Source of the DNA: Gp6-AA40 sp035764385
GTDB taxonomy: Bacteria > Acidobacteriota > Vicinamibacteria > Vicinamibacterales > UBA2999
Assembly (NCBI GenBank): GCA_035764385.1
Contig: DASTZI010000309.1
Coordinates: forward strand, 1 to 36,924
DNA length: 36,924 nucleotides
Direction: 5' to 3'
The notes beneath the pieces were generated by a model. It worked only from the letters and a program-made list of their open reading frames with translations, was not told the DNA's origin and ran no database searches. Shown in pieces: positions 29,404 to 36,924 of the stretch. The number at the start of each line of letters is the position of its first letter. Position 1 is the stretch's first letter. The position numbers and the translations under genes were made by a program.

Positions 29404-30600
29404 ATGACTGCCATGTTGAGACTCACGCTTCCACTGTTTCTCGGCTTGACACTATTCGCGGCAGATGACGTTGGGGCCCAGCCCACGCCGATCGATCTCG
29501 GCACTCTCGGGGGGTCTGTCAGCATGCCATCCGGCGTGAACAACCGCGGCGAGGTGGTCGGCTCGAGCACCACCACGATCAATGGCGTGACCTTCAGGGC
29601 TTTCCTGTGGACCGACGCGAACGGCATGGTTGATCTCGGTACGCTCGATACGCTCGGGGGGGCCGCTACTGCCGCAGCTGTGAACAATCGGGGCGCGGTG
29701 GTTGGCGCGAGCCGGATCCACCCAATTTTTCACCCCTTCCTGTGGACTGAGCAAGATGGGATGGTCGACCTCGGGGTACTGTCGAGCGCGGGATTAGGCA
29801 GTTTCGCCGGGGCGATAAACGACCGGCAGCGGGTCATTGGCTCTTACGACGGACCGGCCTTGGGCTTTCGCTCGTTTTCGTGGACAGCGCGCGATGGGAT
29901 TTTCGACATTGGCACGCTCGGCGGCCCGAGAGTTGGAGCCGTTGCCCTCAACAACGCCGACCAAGTCGTAGGCTTCAGCTCCCTACCCAACGATTCGGAT
30001 TTTCGCGGACCTGTGCATGCGTTCTTGTGGACGCCGACGGGCGGGATGATCGACCTCGGCACCCTCGGGGGTCCCTCAAGTGCGGCCGAGGCGATCAACG
30101 AACGAGGTAACGTTGTCGGATGGGCGGAGATTGATGAGAGCTTGGCGTATCACGCCTTCTTGTGGACGCCAACCGAGGGGATGGTGGACCTCGGCACGCT
30201 CGGTGGCACGAGCAGCTATGCCTACGACGTGAATGAAGCCGGCGCGGTCGTCGGATACAGCTACACCACCGGCGACACGGAGATTCATGCCTTCCTGTGG
30301 ACCCGCCCCGGTGGGATGGTCGACCTCGGCACACTCGGCGGCACGAACAGTTTTGCGTATGCCGTGAACGATCGGGGTCAGGTCGTTGGCAGCAGCCAGA
30401 CGGCGGACGCCGTAGCCGGCCATGCGTTCGTATGGACGGCGCCTGAGGGAATGGTGGACCTTGCCCCCTTGAGTGGCCGTGCCTCCAGCAATGCGTTCCT
30501 AGTGAACAGTGGTGGCCAAGTCGTCGGTGTCAGCTATTCCCAGGACCAGAACTTTGATGGGCGCGCCACCATGTGGCTGGCCAAGGGGTCTTCCCGTTGA
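29404..30600 (+). CDS. Secreted HAF-repeat protein
   Basis: A 398-residue exported protein starting at ATG 29404 with GGAGG eight bases upstream. A leader (LRLTLPLFLGLTLFAA) is followed by about seven repeats of 45-60 residues. Each has a form of AxNxxGxVVGxS, then HAFLWTxxxGMVDLGTLGG, the HAF (probable extracellular repeat) unit. These repeats likely form a beta-propeller-like or solenoid structure. The function of the family is unknown. There is no PEP-CTERM, sorting signal or membrane anchor at the C-terminus, which ends in SSR. Some units diverge (DLGVLSS, DIGTLGG, DLAPLSG). A TTG at 29386 is a less likely start. Confidence 0.88.
   Translation: MTAMLRLTLPLFLGLTLFAADDVGAQPTPIDLGTLGGSVSMPSGVNNRGEVVGSSTTTINGVTFRAFLWTDANGMVDLGTLDTLGGAATAAAVNNRGAVVGASRIHPIFHPFLWTEQDGMVDLGVLSSAGLGSFAGAINDRQRVIGSYDGPALGFRSFSWTARDGIFDIGTLGGPRVGAVALNNADQVVGFSSLPNDSDFRGPVHAFLWTPTGGMIDLGTLGGPSSAAEAINERGNVVGWAEIDESLAYHAFLWTPTEGMVDLGTLGGTSSYAYDVNEAGAVVGYSYTTGDTEIHAFLWTRPGGMVDLGTLGGTNSFAYAVNDRGQVVGSSQTADAVAGHAFVWTAPEGMVDLAPLSGRASSNAFLVNSGGQVVGVSYSQDQNFDGRATMWLAKGSSR
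29482..30540 (+). repeat. HAF repeat array in coding sequence
   Basis: About seven imperfect repeats of roughly 135-180 bp, each closing with codons for MVDLGTLGG or a variant. The last, near 30460, is the most diverged. Confidence 0.7.
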
Positions 30601-31145
30601 GGGTCGCCCCGAGTTTTCTTCCGCCGCTTGGAATGCGTGCTTAGTAACGTCGAGCCTTTGCGCCTCGTTGCGTAGGGATGCTGGATCGTGCGATCGCTCC
30701 AATAGAATGAGCGATTGCCAAACGTCGCAACCGACTTGTGGCCGATTGTAGATCGCCGATGATTCTTGGGGCGCGCAGCAGCTACAAAATCATCTACATC
30801 CCGCGGGTCGCAGCCTTCACTCATTTCCGCCCACTTTCAGTTTGCAGGCGGGCGCTATGGCGTCATACGTGCTGAGGCCCTGATCGATTGGCAGGATCGA
30901 GTCCTTCCTTGACCACGCCGAACAGCACCAGGAGAGCAACCCGCAGAAAACCGCCCAATTACTGGCGCAAGTGATCAGCGGCATCAGCGGTCGCAAGGAC
31001 GAGATGTGACGACACCGTTGACGATTCACGCCGACACTGTCGAGGTAGTCCAGACCACGTTAGTTTGTTGTCGGGTGCGTCATGTAATCGATACGATTGT
31101 TTTGTCGGGCGCTATCGCCCACATCGGTGGGGCCGAACTGCTGCA
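30601..31145. other. Gene-poor interval with possible decayed CDS
   Basis: These 545 bp have no intact gene I can support. A frame ending at 31009 (see separate entry) looks protein-like. A short GGGCG-CTAT-CGCCC stem-loop lies at 31107-31120, 25 bp before the GTG of the glucan synthase. No clear promoter for that gene was found. Confidence 0.45.
30896..31009 (+). pseudogene. Possible C-terminal gene remnant
   Basis: Thirty-seven codons (IESFLDHAEQHQE, NPQKTAQLLAQVISGISG, KDEM stop) have the look of a real helical C-terminus but no start codon. A second frame just upstream (GRYGVIRAEALIDWQDRVLP) would join it after a one-base shift near 30895. The parent protein is not recognised. Confidence 0.3.
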
Positions 31146-34100
31146 GTGAAGAACCGCGTGCGCACTAGTTACAAGGGTCCTCTCGCGCTGGGTCCGAACG
31201 AACTGCTCAGTATCGAGCTGTTAGAAGAGCACGCTAGGCGACTGGCGGCGCTGCTGTCGATTATCCCGGGACGAGGCGGCAGCGGACGCCAGCATCTCCG
31301 TCAGCTCAGAGGACACATGCGTGTGCTCCGCCAGGTGTACACAGCGCTCGCAGTGGACGCACGTCAGGAGCCCATGTCACCGGCAGCCGAGTGGCTGCTC
31401 GATAATTTCCACATCATCGCTGCCGCTGCACGCGATATTCATCACGATCTTCCGCCCTCCTTCTTCAAACGGCTTCCCCGCGTCGCCGCCGATGAATTCG
31501 CCGGCCTCCCCCGCATTTACGCACTTGCGCTGGAACTGATCCGTTCGAGTGCGGGCCGGCTCGATGCGCAGCGCCTGCAACGGTTCATCACTACGTTCCA
31601 ATCAGTGACACCCCTCACGATGGGGGAGCTCTGGGCGTGGCCCAGCGCACTGAAGCTGGCGCTGCTCGATCACTTGCGTTCAAGGGCGGACTCGCTCGCC
31701 GAGATGCGCATCCATCGCCTGAACGCTGATCAACTGGCGGCGGCAATCGAAGACGGGTCGACTGGTGTCGACCGGTGGCCACACCAGGTCCATCATGCGT
31801 TCGTCACCCGCCTGTTGCAACGGACGCGTCCCCTCGGCGCGCTGGCGTCGGAGCTGCACCGCAATCTCGAACTTGCCCTTTCATCGTTCGGGCAGACCAT
31901 CGAGGACTCTATCCGAGCGGAAGGACAACATCAGGCTGCGGAACAAGCGGGCATGGCCAACCTTATTGGCAGCCTGCGCCTGATTTCGACGTTTGACTGG
32001 AGTGAGTTCTTCGAAAGCGTGAGCCTCGTCGAGCAGGTGCTGCAACGCGATCCGGCAGCTATCTACGGCCAGATGGACTTCCGCAGCCGCGATCGGTATC
32101 GGCATGCCATCGAGGAGCTGGCGCCTTCGACTGGCGAGGGTCAGCTACTGATCGCGCTGAAGAGTATTGAGCGCGCGCGTCAGAGTCACGTGAAAGCGCC
32201 GGATGCGCGAGAGTCGCACGTTGGCTACCACCTGATTGGGGCAGGGCGCCGACGATTCGACCGCAGCGTCGCGTGGCGTCCCGATCTGAGACAACGCGTG
32301 CGGCGACTGTTCTTCGCGTGCGCGACACCAGGATATCTCGGCACCATCGCGGCGGGAACGGCGCTACTGGTCGCTCTGGCCGCCATCCACGCCCGGAGTT
32401 ACGGATGGCACGGCAGCGCGCTCGTGCTGGTCGCGCTCCTGACGATGGTTCCAGCAAGCGAGCTGGTGATCCAGGTTGTGCAGCGGCTGATCAGCTATCT
32501 GATACCGCCGCGGCGCTTACCCCGTCTCGACCTCGCGGCAGTGCCTCCATCGGCCAGCACGATGGTCATCGTCCCCACCATGCTCGACAGCGTGAAGCGT
32601 GTGCACGACTTGATCGCTCACGTCGAAGTGCAGGCGCTCGGAAACCTCGACCCCCACATCCACTTCGCCATTCTCAGTGACTCTCCGGACGCGCCGACCG
32701 AAACGTTGCCGGACGACGCAACAATTCTGGACGCGGCGCGCCAAGGGATCGCCGAACTGAATGCGAGGCACGCGGCCGGCAGCAACGACCGCTTTTTCCT
32801 GTTTCATCGCTTCCGCCAATGGAACGAGCGCGAGGGGCTGTGGATGGGATGGGAACGCAAGCGCGGAAAGATCGAGGAATTCAATCGCCTGCTGCGCGGC
32901 GCCACGGACACGAGCTTTGCTGTATCGGTTGGGGATCTGGCCGTTCTGCCGCTGATCAAGTACTGCATCACGCTCGACAGCGATACCCGCCTTCCAAGAG
33001 GCGTCGCGCGCGAGCTGATCGGCGTCATCAGTCATCCGCTCAATCGACCGACGTTCAACTCGCGCGTGGGCCGCGTGACGGAAGGGTACGGCATTCTGCA
33101 GCCGCGCATCAGCGTCACATTCATGAGCGCCGCAGGCTCGCTGTTCGCGAGGGTCTATTCGGGACACACGGGTGTCGATCCCTACACAACGGCGGTCTCC
33201 GATACCTATCAGGACTTGTTCGGTGAAGGCATCTTCACCGGCAAGGGCTTGTATGACGTCGATGCGTTTACGGCGGCCCTCGAAGGTTCCGTTCCGGAGA
33301 ATGCGCTGCTCTCCCATGACTTGTTCGAGGGACTGCATGCGCGGGTCGCGCTCGTGTCGGACGTCGAGCTCGTCGACGACTATCCATCGAGCGTACTCTC
33401 GCACGCGCGACGACAACACCGCTGGATCCGAGGTGATTGGCAGATTCTCTTCTGGCTGTTTCCGTTCGTACCATCTCGGCACGGCATCAAGCGGAACACG
33501 CTGCCGATCATTGGCCGCTGGAAGATTCTGGATAACCTTCGTCGCAGCCTGGTCGCACCGACGCTGTTGGCGCTGCTCATTGCCGGATGGACGGTCCTGC
33601 CCGGCCCGAGCTGGTACTGGACGATGATGGTGACGGGTGTCGCGGCCTCGCAGCTGCTACCCGTCATCGCGCGGCTCCTCGTCGGCCCCGTACGGGCGCA
33701 ATCGATCCCCGTGTTCCTCGGCAACCTGCGCCGCGACACCGTCACCGCGCTGGTGCAGATCCTCCTCAGCCTGACGTTTCTCGCCTTCCACGCCTTCGAT
33801 ACGGCACATGCCATCGGCGTGACGCTCGTGCGCGTGGCGGTCACGAAACGCCGGCTGCTGGAATGGGAAACGGCAGCCGCGACCGCCGCGACGGCGGTAG
33901 GGCTGGTTGGCCAGCGACTTCGTCGATTCGTTGGTGAGATGGCCGCCAGCCCGATCATTGCGACCGTCGCCACCATCGCCATTGCCACGCGTAACGCGAG
34001 CGCGTTTCCTGCCGCTGCGCCATTCCTTTTGCTCTGGACGATCGCACCCGCCGTCGCCTACTGGCTCAGTGTGCCGGTCGGTGCACGCGTTCGTCCACTC

Positions 34101-36924
34101 AGCGATCGCGAGCGAACCGTGTTACGCCGAACGGCACGGAGGACGTGGCGTTATTTCGACGCGTTCGTGACGGAAACGGATGCCTGGCTCGTTCCGGACA
34201 ATTATCAGGAAAACACTGACCCGCCGCGAGTGGCACGACGGACCTCACCAACCAACATCGGCATGAGCCTGCTGTCGACGCTGGCCGCACACGATCTCGG
34301 CTACATATCAACCGCCGCCCTGAGCCGCCGCCTGGACGCGATGGTGACGACGCTCCAAGGCCTCGAGCGATTTCACGGCCACTTCCTGAACTGGTACGAC
34401 ACGGCTACTCTCGCGCCGCTGCGCCCCCGGTACGTCTCAACCGTCGATAGCGGCAATCTCGCAGGAGCGCTCATGGCGCTCGCTCAGGGGCTACTCCAGC
34501 TCGAAGCGCAGCCGCAGACGCGCGCACAACTGCTGGCGGGACTGGCCGACACCGCGGACCTCCTTGCAGAGGCGTGCTCCTCGAGCGATGTGCGACTTCC
34601 CACGCGGCAGGCGCTCGTCGAGGTCAATCGCCTGGCGCGAGTCGTGGTGGCAGTCGGGCGCGCTCAAAGGACTGATGATGCCACCGTCGCGGCCATCCAA
34701 GTATTGGGGACGCAGCTCGCGAGTGCCGTCACCAACCTCGATCGGCTGGAAACGCGGGAGCCTCACAACGACGTGAGCTATTGGTGTTCAGCGGTGCTCG
34801 ACGCCGTACGGAGTTTCACCACGAGTGAACCGGTGCCGACCGAGCCGCTGAGGACACTCGCCACGCGGGTCTCCGAACTCGTCGACGCGATGAGATTCGA
34901 TTTCCTGTACGACCGGCGACGACGCATCTTCTCAATCGGATACCGGCTGGCTGACGCAGAAGGACCAGGACGACTCGACGCCTCCTTCTACGATCTGCTG
35001 GCGTCGGAGGCGCGGCTGGCCAGCTTTATCGCCATTGCGAAAGGCGACGTTCCGCAGCACCACTGGTTTCACCTTGGACGTCTCGTGACCAATGTTGACG
35101 GCCGCGCAACGCTGATGTCCTGGGGCGGCACGATGTTCGAGTATTTGATGCCGCTGCTGCTGATGCGGACCTTCCCGGGAACGTTGCTCGACCAGAGTTG
35201 CCGCGCCAGCGTGCGGCGCCAGATTGAGTACGGACGACAGCGAGACGTGCCGTGGGGAATCTCGGAATCTGCGTACGCATTCACCGATCGCGACGGCAAC
35301 TACCAATACCGCGCGTTCGGCGTACCTGGACTGGGTCTCAAACGCGGTCTGGCGACTGACCTTGTCGTCGCTCCCTACGCCACGGCGCTCGCGAGCCTTG
35401 TCATACCGTCGGCCGCAGCCGAGAACTTCGAACGACTCGCGACCCTGGGCCTCGGGGGTCGCTTCGGCTTCTACGAGTCGCTCGATTACAACCCCCGCGG
35501 TCGGGAGACCGCCACCGAACAGGATTCGATCCAGCATCCTGTTGTCGTGCGTGCGTTCTTCGCACACCACCAGGGGATGTCACTCGTCGCGCTGGCGAAT
35601 GTCATCTGTCGCGATGTGTTCGTCTCTCGTTTCCATGGAGATCGACGCATAGAGGCGACGGAACTGCTGCTGCAGGAGCGCGTACCTCGCGAGGCCATCC
35701 TCTCGGAGCCGCGGCCGGCTGAGAGCGCGACGGCCGCCCCCACGCTGCCCGTGTTCGCGTCGCGGCGCTTCCGATCACCGGATACGACAACCGTCCACAC
35801 GCACTTCCTCTCCAACGGGCGCTACACGACCGCCGTGACCAATGCGGGCGGCGGGTTCAGCATGTGGCGTGACGTGGCGGTCGTCCGCCGCCGCGAGGAC
35901 CGCACCTCGGACGCGGGCGCCCACTATATTTATCTGCGCGACCCGTGGGCGGCGCGCGTCTGGTCGGCCACGTATCAGCCGGTATGTCGGGAGCCGGACC
36001 GTTTCGAGGCCAGCTTCGATCTCGACAAGATCACGTTCCGTCGCCGTGATACCGATATCGACACTCACCTTGAGGTGACCGTGTCGTCGGAAGACGACGT
36101 CGAAGTGCGGCGCCTGACGATTACGAATCGCGGAGCGCAAACCCGCGAAATCGAGGTGACCAGCTATGCGGAAATCGTGCTCTCACACCCCGACGATGAT
36201 CTCGCGCACCCTGCCTTCGGGAAGCTGTTCGTCGAGACGGAGTTCGATCCGCAGAGTGCCGGCCTGCTGTTCCACCGTCGGCTGCGCTCGTCCGACGAAA
36301 TGCCCCTCATCGGCTTCCACGTGTTGGGCGTGGACGGGCCTCGGCTGGGGGGCGCCGTCGAGTGGGAGACGGACCGCGCACGATTCATAGGCCGCGGACG
36401 CTCGCTCGCAAATCCGATCGTGCTCGATGGACGCGCGTTGTCGGGGACAACGGGCGCGGTGCTCGATCCCATCGGCGCGCTTCGGGAGCGCATCCGATTG
36501 GCGCCGGGCGCCGTCGTCCGGGTGACGTTTGCGACAGGCGTGGCATCCGATCGAGCCGCAGCGTTGGCGCTGGCGCGTAAATATCGCGACGGCAGCGCGG
36601 CAGCGCGGGCCTTCTCGATGGCCTTTACTCACATCCACATCACGCTGCAGCATCTCGGGATCGACGATGAGCATGCCATCCTGTTCGACCGCCTCGCTTC
36701 GCGCGTGTTTGGATCGGACATGTCGTGTCTCAGCCCGGCCGACATCGCATTGAACACATTCGGCCAACAGAACCTCTGGGGCTACGGAATCTCCGGGGAC
36801 CTGCCGATCGTGTTGCTCCGTATTGCAGACGCGATGGCTCTGCCGCTGGCTCGCCAGCTCCTTGTCGCTCAGGAATACTGGCGCGTGAAGGGATTGCGGG
36901 CGGACCTCGTCATCCTGAACGAGC
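31146..36924 (+). CDS. ndvB: Cyclic beta-1,2-glucan synthase (NdvB/ChvB-like), 3' end outside window
   Basis: An uninterrupted frame of 1926 codons from GTG 31146 to the right edge. GPNELLSIELLEEHARRLAA matches the usual NdvB N-terminus. The GT84 catalytic domain has TLDSDTRLPRG near residue 607 and RQHRWIRGDWQ near 755, flanked by membrane segments near 400-455 and 800-1000. PTNIGMSLLSTLAAHDLGYI is near 1037. The glycoamylase-like domain has WGISESAYAFTDRDGNYQYR near 1369, then FGVPGLGLKRGL. The GH94-type phosphorylase module begins after about 1550, with NTFGQQNLWGYGISGDLP near 1868. Full-length enzymes have about 2800 residues, so some 900 are missing. The enzyme initiates, elongates, cyclises and trims periplasmic beta-1,2-glucan from UDP-glucose in the inner membrane. 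The start lacks a good ribosome-binding site. Confidence 0.93.
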   Translation, partial: MKNRVRTSYKGPLALGPNELLSIELLEEHARRLAALLSIIPGRGGSGRQHLRQLRGHMRVLRQVYTALAVDARQEPMSPAAEWLLDNFHIIAAAARDIHHDLPPSFFKRLPRVAADEFAGLPRIYALALELIRSSAGRLDAQRLQRFITTFQSVTPLTMGELWAWPSALKLALLDHLRSRADSLAEMRIHRLNADQLAAAIEDGSTGVDRWPHQVHHAFVTRLLQRTRPLGALASELHRNLELALSSFGQTIEDSIRAEGQHQAAEQAGMANLIGSLRLISTFDWSEFFESVSLVEQVLQRDPAAIYGQMDFRSRDRYRHAIEELAPSTGEGQLLIALKSIERARQSHVKAPDARESHVGYHLIGAGRRRFDRSVAWRPDLRQRVRRLFFACATPGYLGTIAAGTALLVALAAIHARSYGWHGSALVLVALLTMVPASELVIQVVQRLISYLIPPRRLPRLDLAAVPPSASTMVIVPTMLDSVKRVHDLIAHVEVQALGNLDPHIHFAILSDSPDAPTETLPDDATILDAARQGIAELNARHAAGSNDRFFLFHRFRQWNEREGLWMGWERKRGKIEEFNRLLRGATDTSFAVSVGDLAVLPLIKYCITLDSDTRLPRGVARELIGVISHPLNRPTFNSRVGRVTEGYGILQPRISVTFMSAAGSLFARVYSGHTGVDPYTTAVSDTYQDLFGEGIFTGKGLYDVDAFTAALEGSVPENALLSHDLFEGLHARVALVSDVELVDDYPSSVLSHARRQHRWIRGDWQILFWLFPFVPSRHGIKRNTLPIIGRWKILDNLRRSLVAPTLLALLIAGWTVLPGPSWYWTMMVTGVAASQLLPVIARLLVGPVRAQSIPVFLGNLRRDTVTALVQILLSLTFLAFHAFDTAHAIGVTLVRVAVTKRRLLEWETAAATAATAVGLVGQRLRRFVGEMAASPIIATVATIAIATRNASAFPAAAPFLLLWTIAPAVAYWLSVPVGARVRPLSDRERTVLRRTARRTWRYFDAFVTETDAWLVPDNYQENTDPPRVARRTSPTNIGMSLLSTLAAHDLGYISTAALSRRLDAMVTTLQGLERFHGHFLNWYDTATLAPLRPRYVSTVDSGNLAGALMALAQGLLQLEAQPQTRAQLLAGLADTADLLAEACSSSDVRLPTRQALVEVNRLARVVVAVGRAQRTDDATVAAIQVLGTQLASAVTNLDRLETREPHNDVSYWCSAVLDAVRSFTTSEPVPTEPLRTLATRVSELVDAMRFDFLYDRRRRIFSIGYRLADAEGPGRLDASFYDLLASEARLASFIAIAKGDVPQHHWFHLGRLVTNVDGRATLMSWGGTMFEYLMPLLLMRTFPGTLLDQSCRASVRRQIEYGRQRDVPWGISESAYAFTDRDGNYQYRAFGVPGLGLKRGLATDLVVAPYATALASLVIPSAAAENFERLATLGLGGRFGFYESLDYNPRGRETATEQDSIQHPVVVRAFFAHHQGMSLVALANVICRDVFVSRFHGDRRIEATELLLQERVPREAILSEPRPAESATAAPTLPVFASRRFRSPDTTTVHTHFLSNGRYTTAVTNAGGGFSMWRDVAVVRRREDRTSDAGAHYIYLRDPWAARVWSATYQPVCREPDRFEASFDLDKITFRRRDTDIDTHLEVTVSSEDDVEVRRLTITNRGAQTREIEVTSYAEIVLSHPDDDLAHPAFGKLFVETEFDPQSAGLLFHRRLRSSDEMPLIGFHVLGVDGPRLGGAVEWETDRARFIGRGRSLANPIVLDGRALSGTTGAVLDPIGALRERIRLAPGAVVRVTFATGVASDRAAALALARKYRDGSAAARAFSMAFTHIHITLQHLGIDDEHAILFDRLASRVFGSDMSCLSPADIALNTFGQQNLWGYGISGDLPIVLLRIADAMALPLARQLLVAQEYWRVKGLRADLVILNE

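Noticed and set aside
1..36924. CRISPR arrays, tRNA or rRNA genes, prophage or complete insertion sequences.
   Set aside because: No regularly spaced repeats, cloverleaf sequences, rRNA-like stretches or intact transposase genes were seen.

Overview
The window is about 37 kb of GC-rich bacterial chromosome. It carries a large surface-polysaccharide locus, then a stretch of unrelated housekeeping or accessory genes, then the start of a giant cyclic beta-1,2-glucan synthase gene. The Wza/Wzc export genes next to an XrtA-type ATPase, a probable sigma-54 promoter, a HAF-repeat protein and an NdvB-like synthase would suit an environmental Gram-negative such as an acidobacterium (Vicinamibacteria-like) or a deltaproteobacterium-like lineage. 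This is inference: no rRNA or other phylogenetic marker is present.

Positions 1-18341 form the polysaccharide locus. On the left are a partial GT2 glycosyltransferase (1-615, minus), a GT-C-like membrane protein (639-2324, plus), a GT4 enzyme and a GT2 enzyme (2321-3640 and 3681-4802, minus). A tightly overlapping plus-strand operon follows (4902-9175): Wzm permease, Wzt ATPase with a C-terminal sugar-binding-type domain, a SAM methyltransferase and a KpsS-like capsule protein. A five-gene minus-strand operon (13978 down to 9208) encodes an outer-membrane beta-barrel, a Wza-type export protein, a GT2 enzyme, a methyltransferase and a NodB-type deacetylase. Diverging from it on the plus strand (14295-18341) are a Wzc-type chain-length regulator/tyrosine kinase, an ExeA/XrtA-type AAA ATPase and a single-span protein with 12-residue repeats. 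The 316-bp gap between the two divergent operons holds a good sigma-54 promoter match and, about 113 bp upstream of its predicted start, a perfect 20-bp palindrome. That is the usual layout of an enhancer-dependent control region.

Positions 18410-25869 hold a DUF2235 alpha/beta hydrolase, a small Lys/Arg-rich protein, a VOC protein divergent from a RibD-C/DHFR-like reductase with a 17-bp palindrome between them, a METTL25-like methyltransferase coupled to a TIP30-like NAD(P)-binding protein, a cytidine/adenosine-type deaminase, an ATP-grasp ligase coupled to a FAD/NAD(P) oxidoreductase, and a C-terminally truncated PhnB/VOC fragment.

Positions 26063-31145 hold a DUF4136-like secreted protein with an in-frame duplication, an exported alpha/beta hydrolase, two small hypothetical proteins, a P-loop kinase start fused to a transposase tail (a pseudogene scar), a secreted HAF-repeat protein and a gene-poor, decayed stretch. 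From 31146 to the right edge runs the first 1926 codons of a cyclic beta-1,2-glucan synthase (NdvB/ChvB family), which continues beyond the window.
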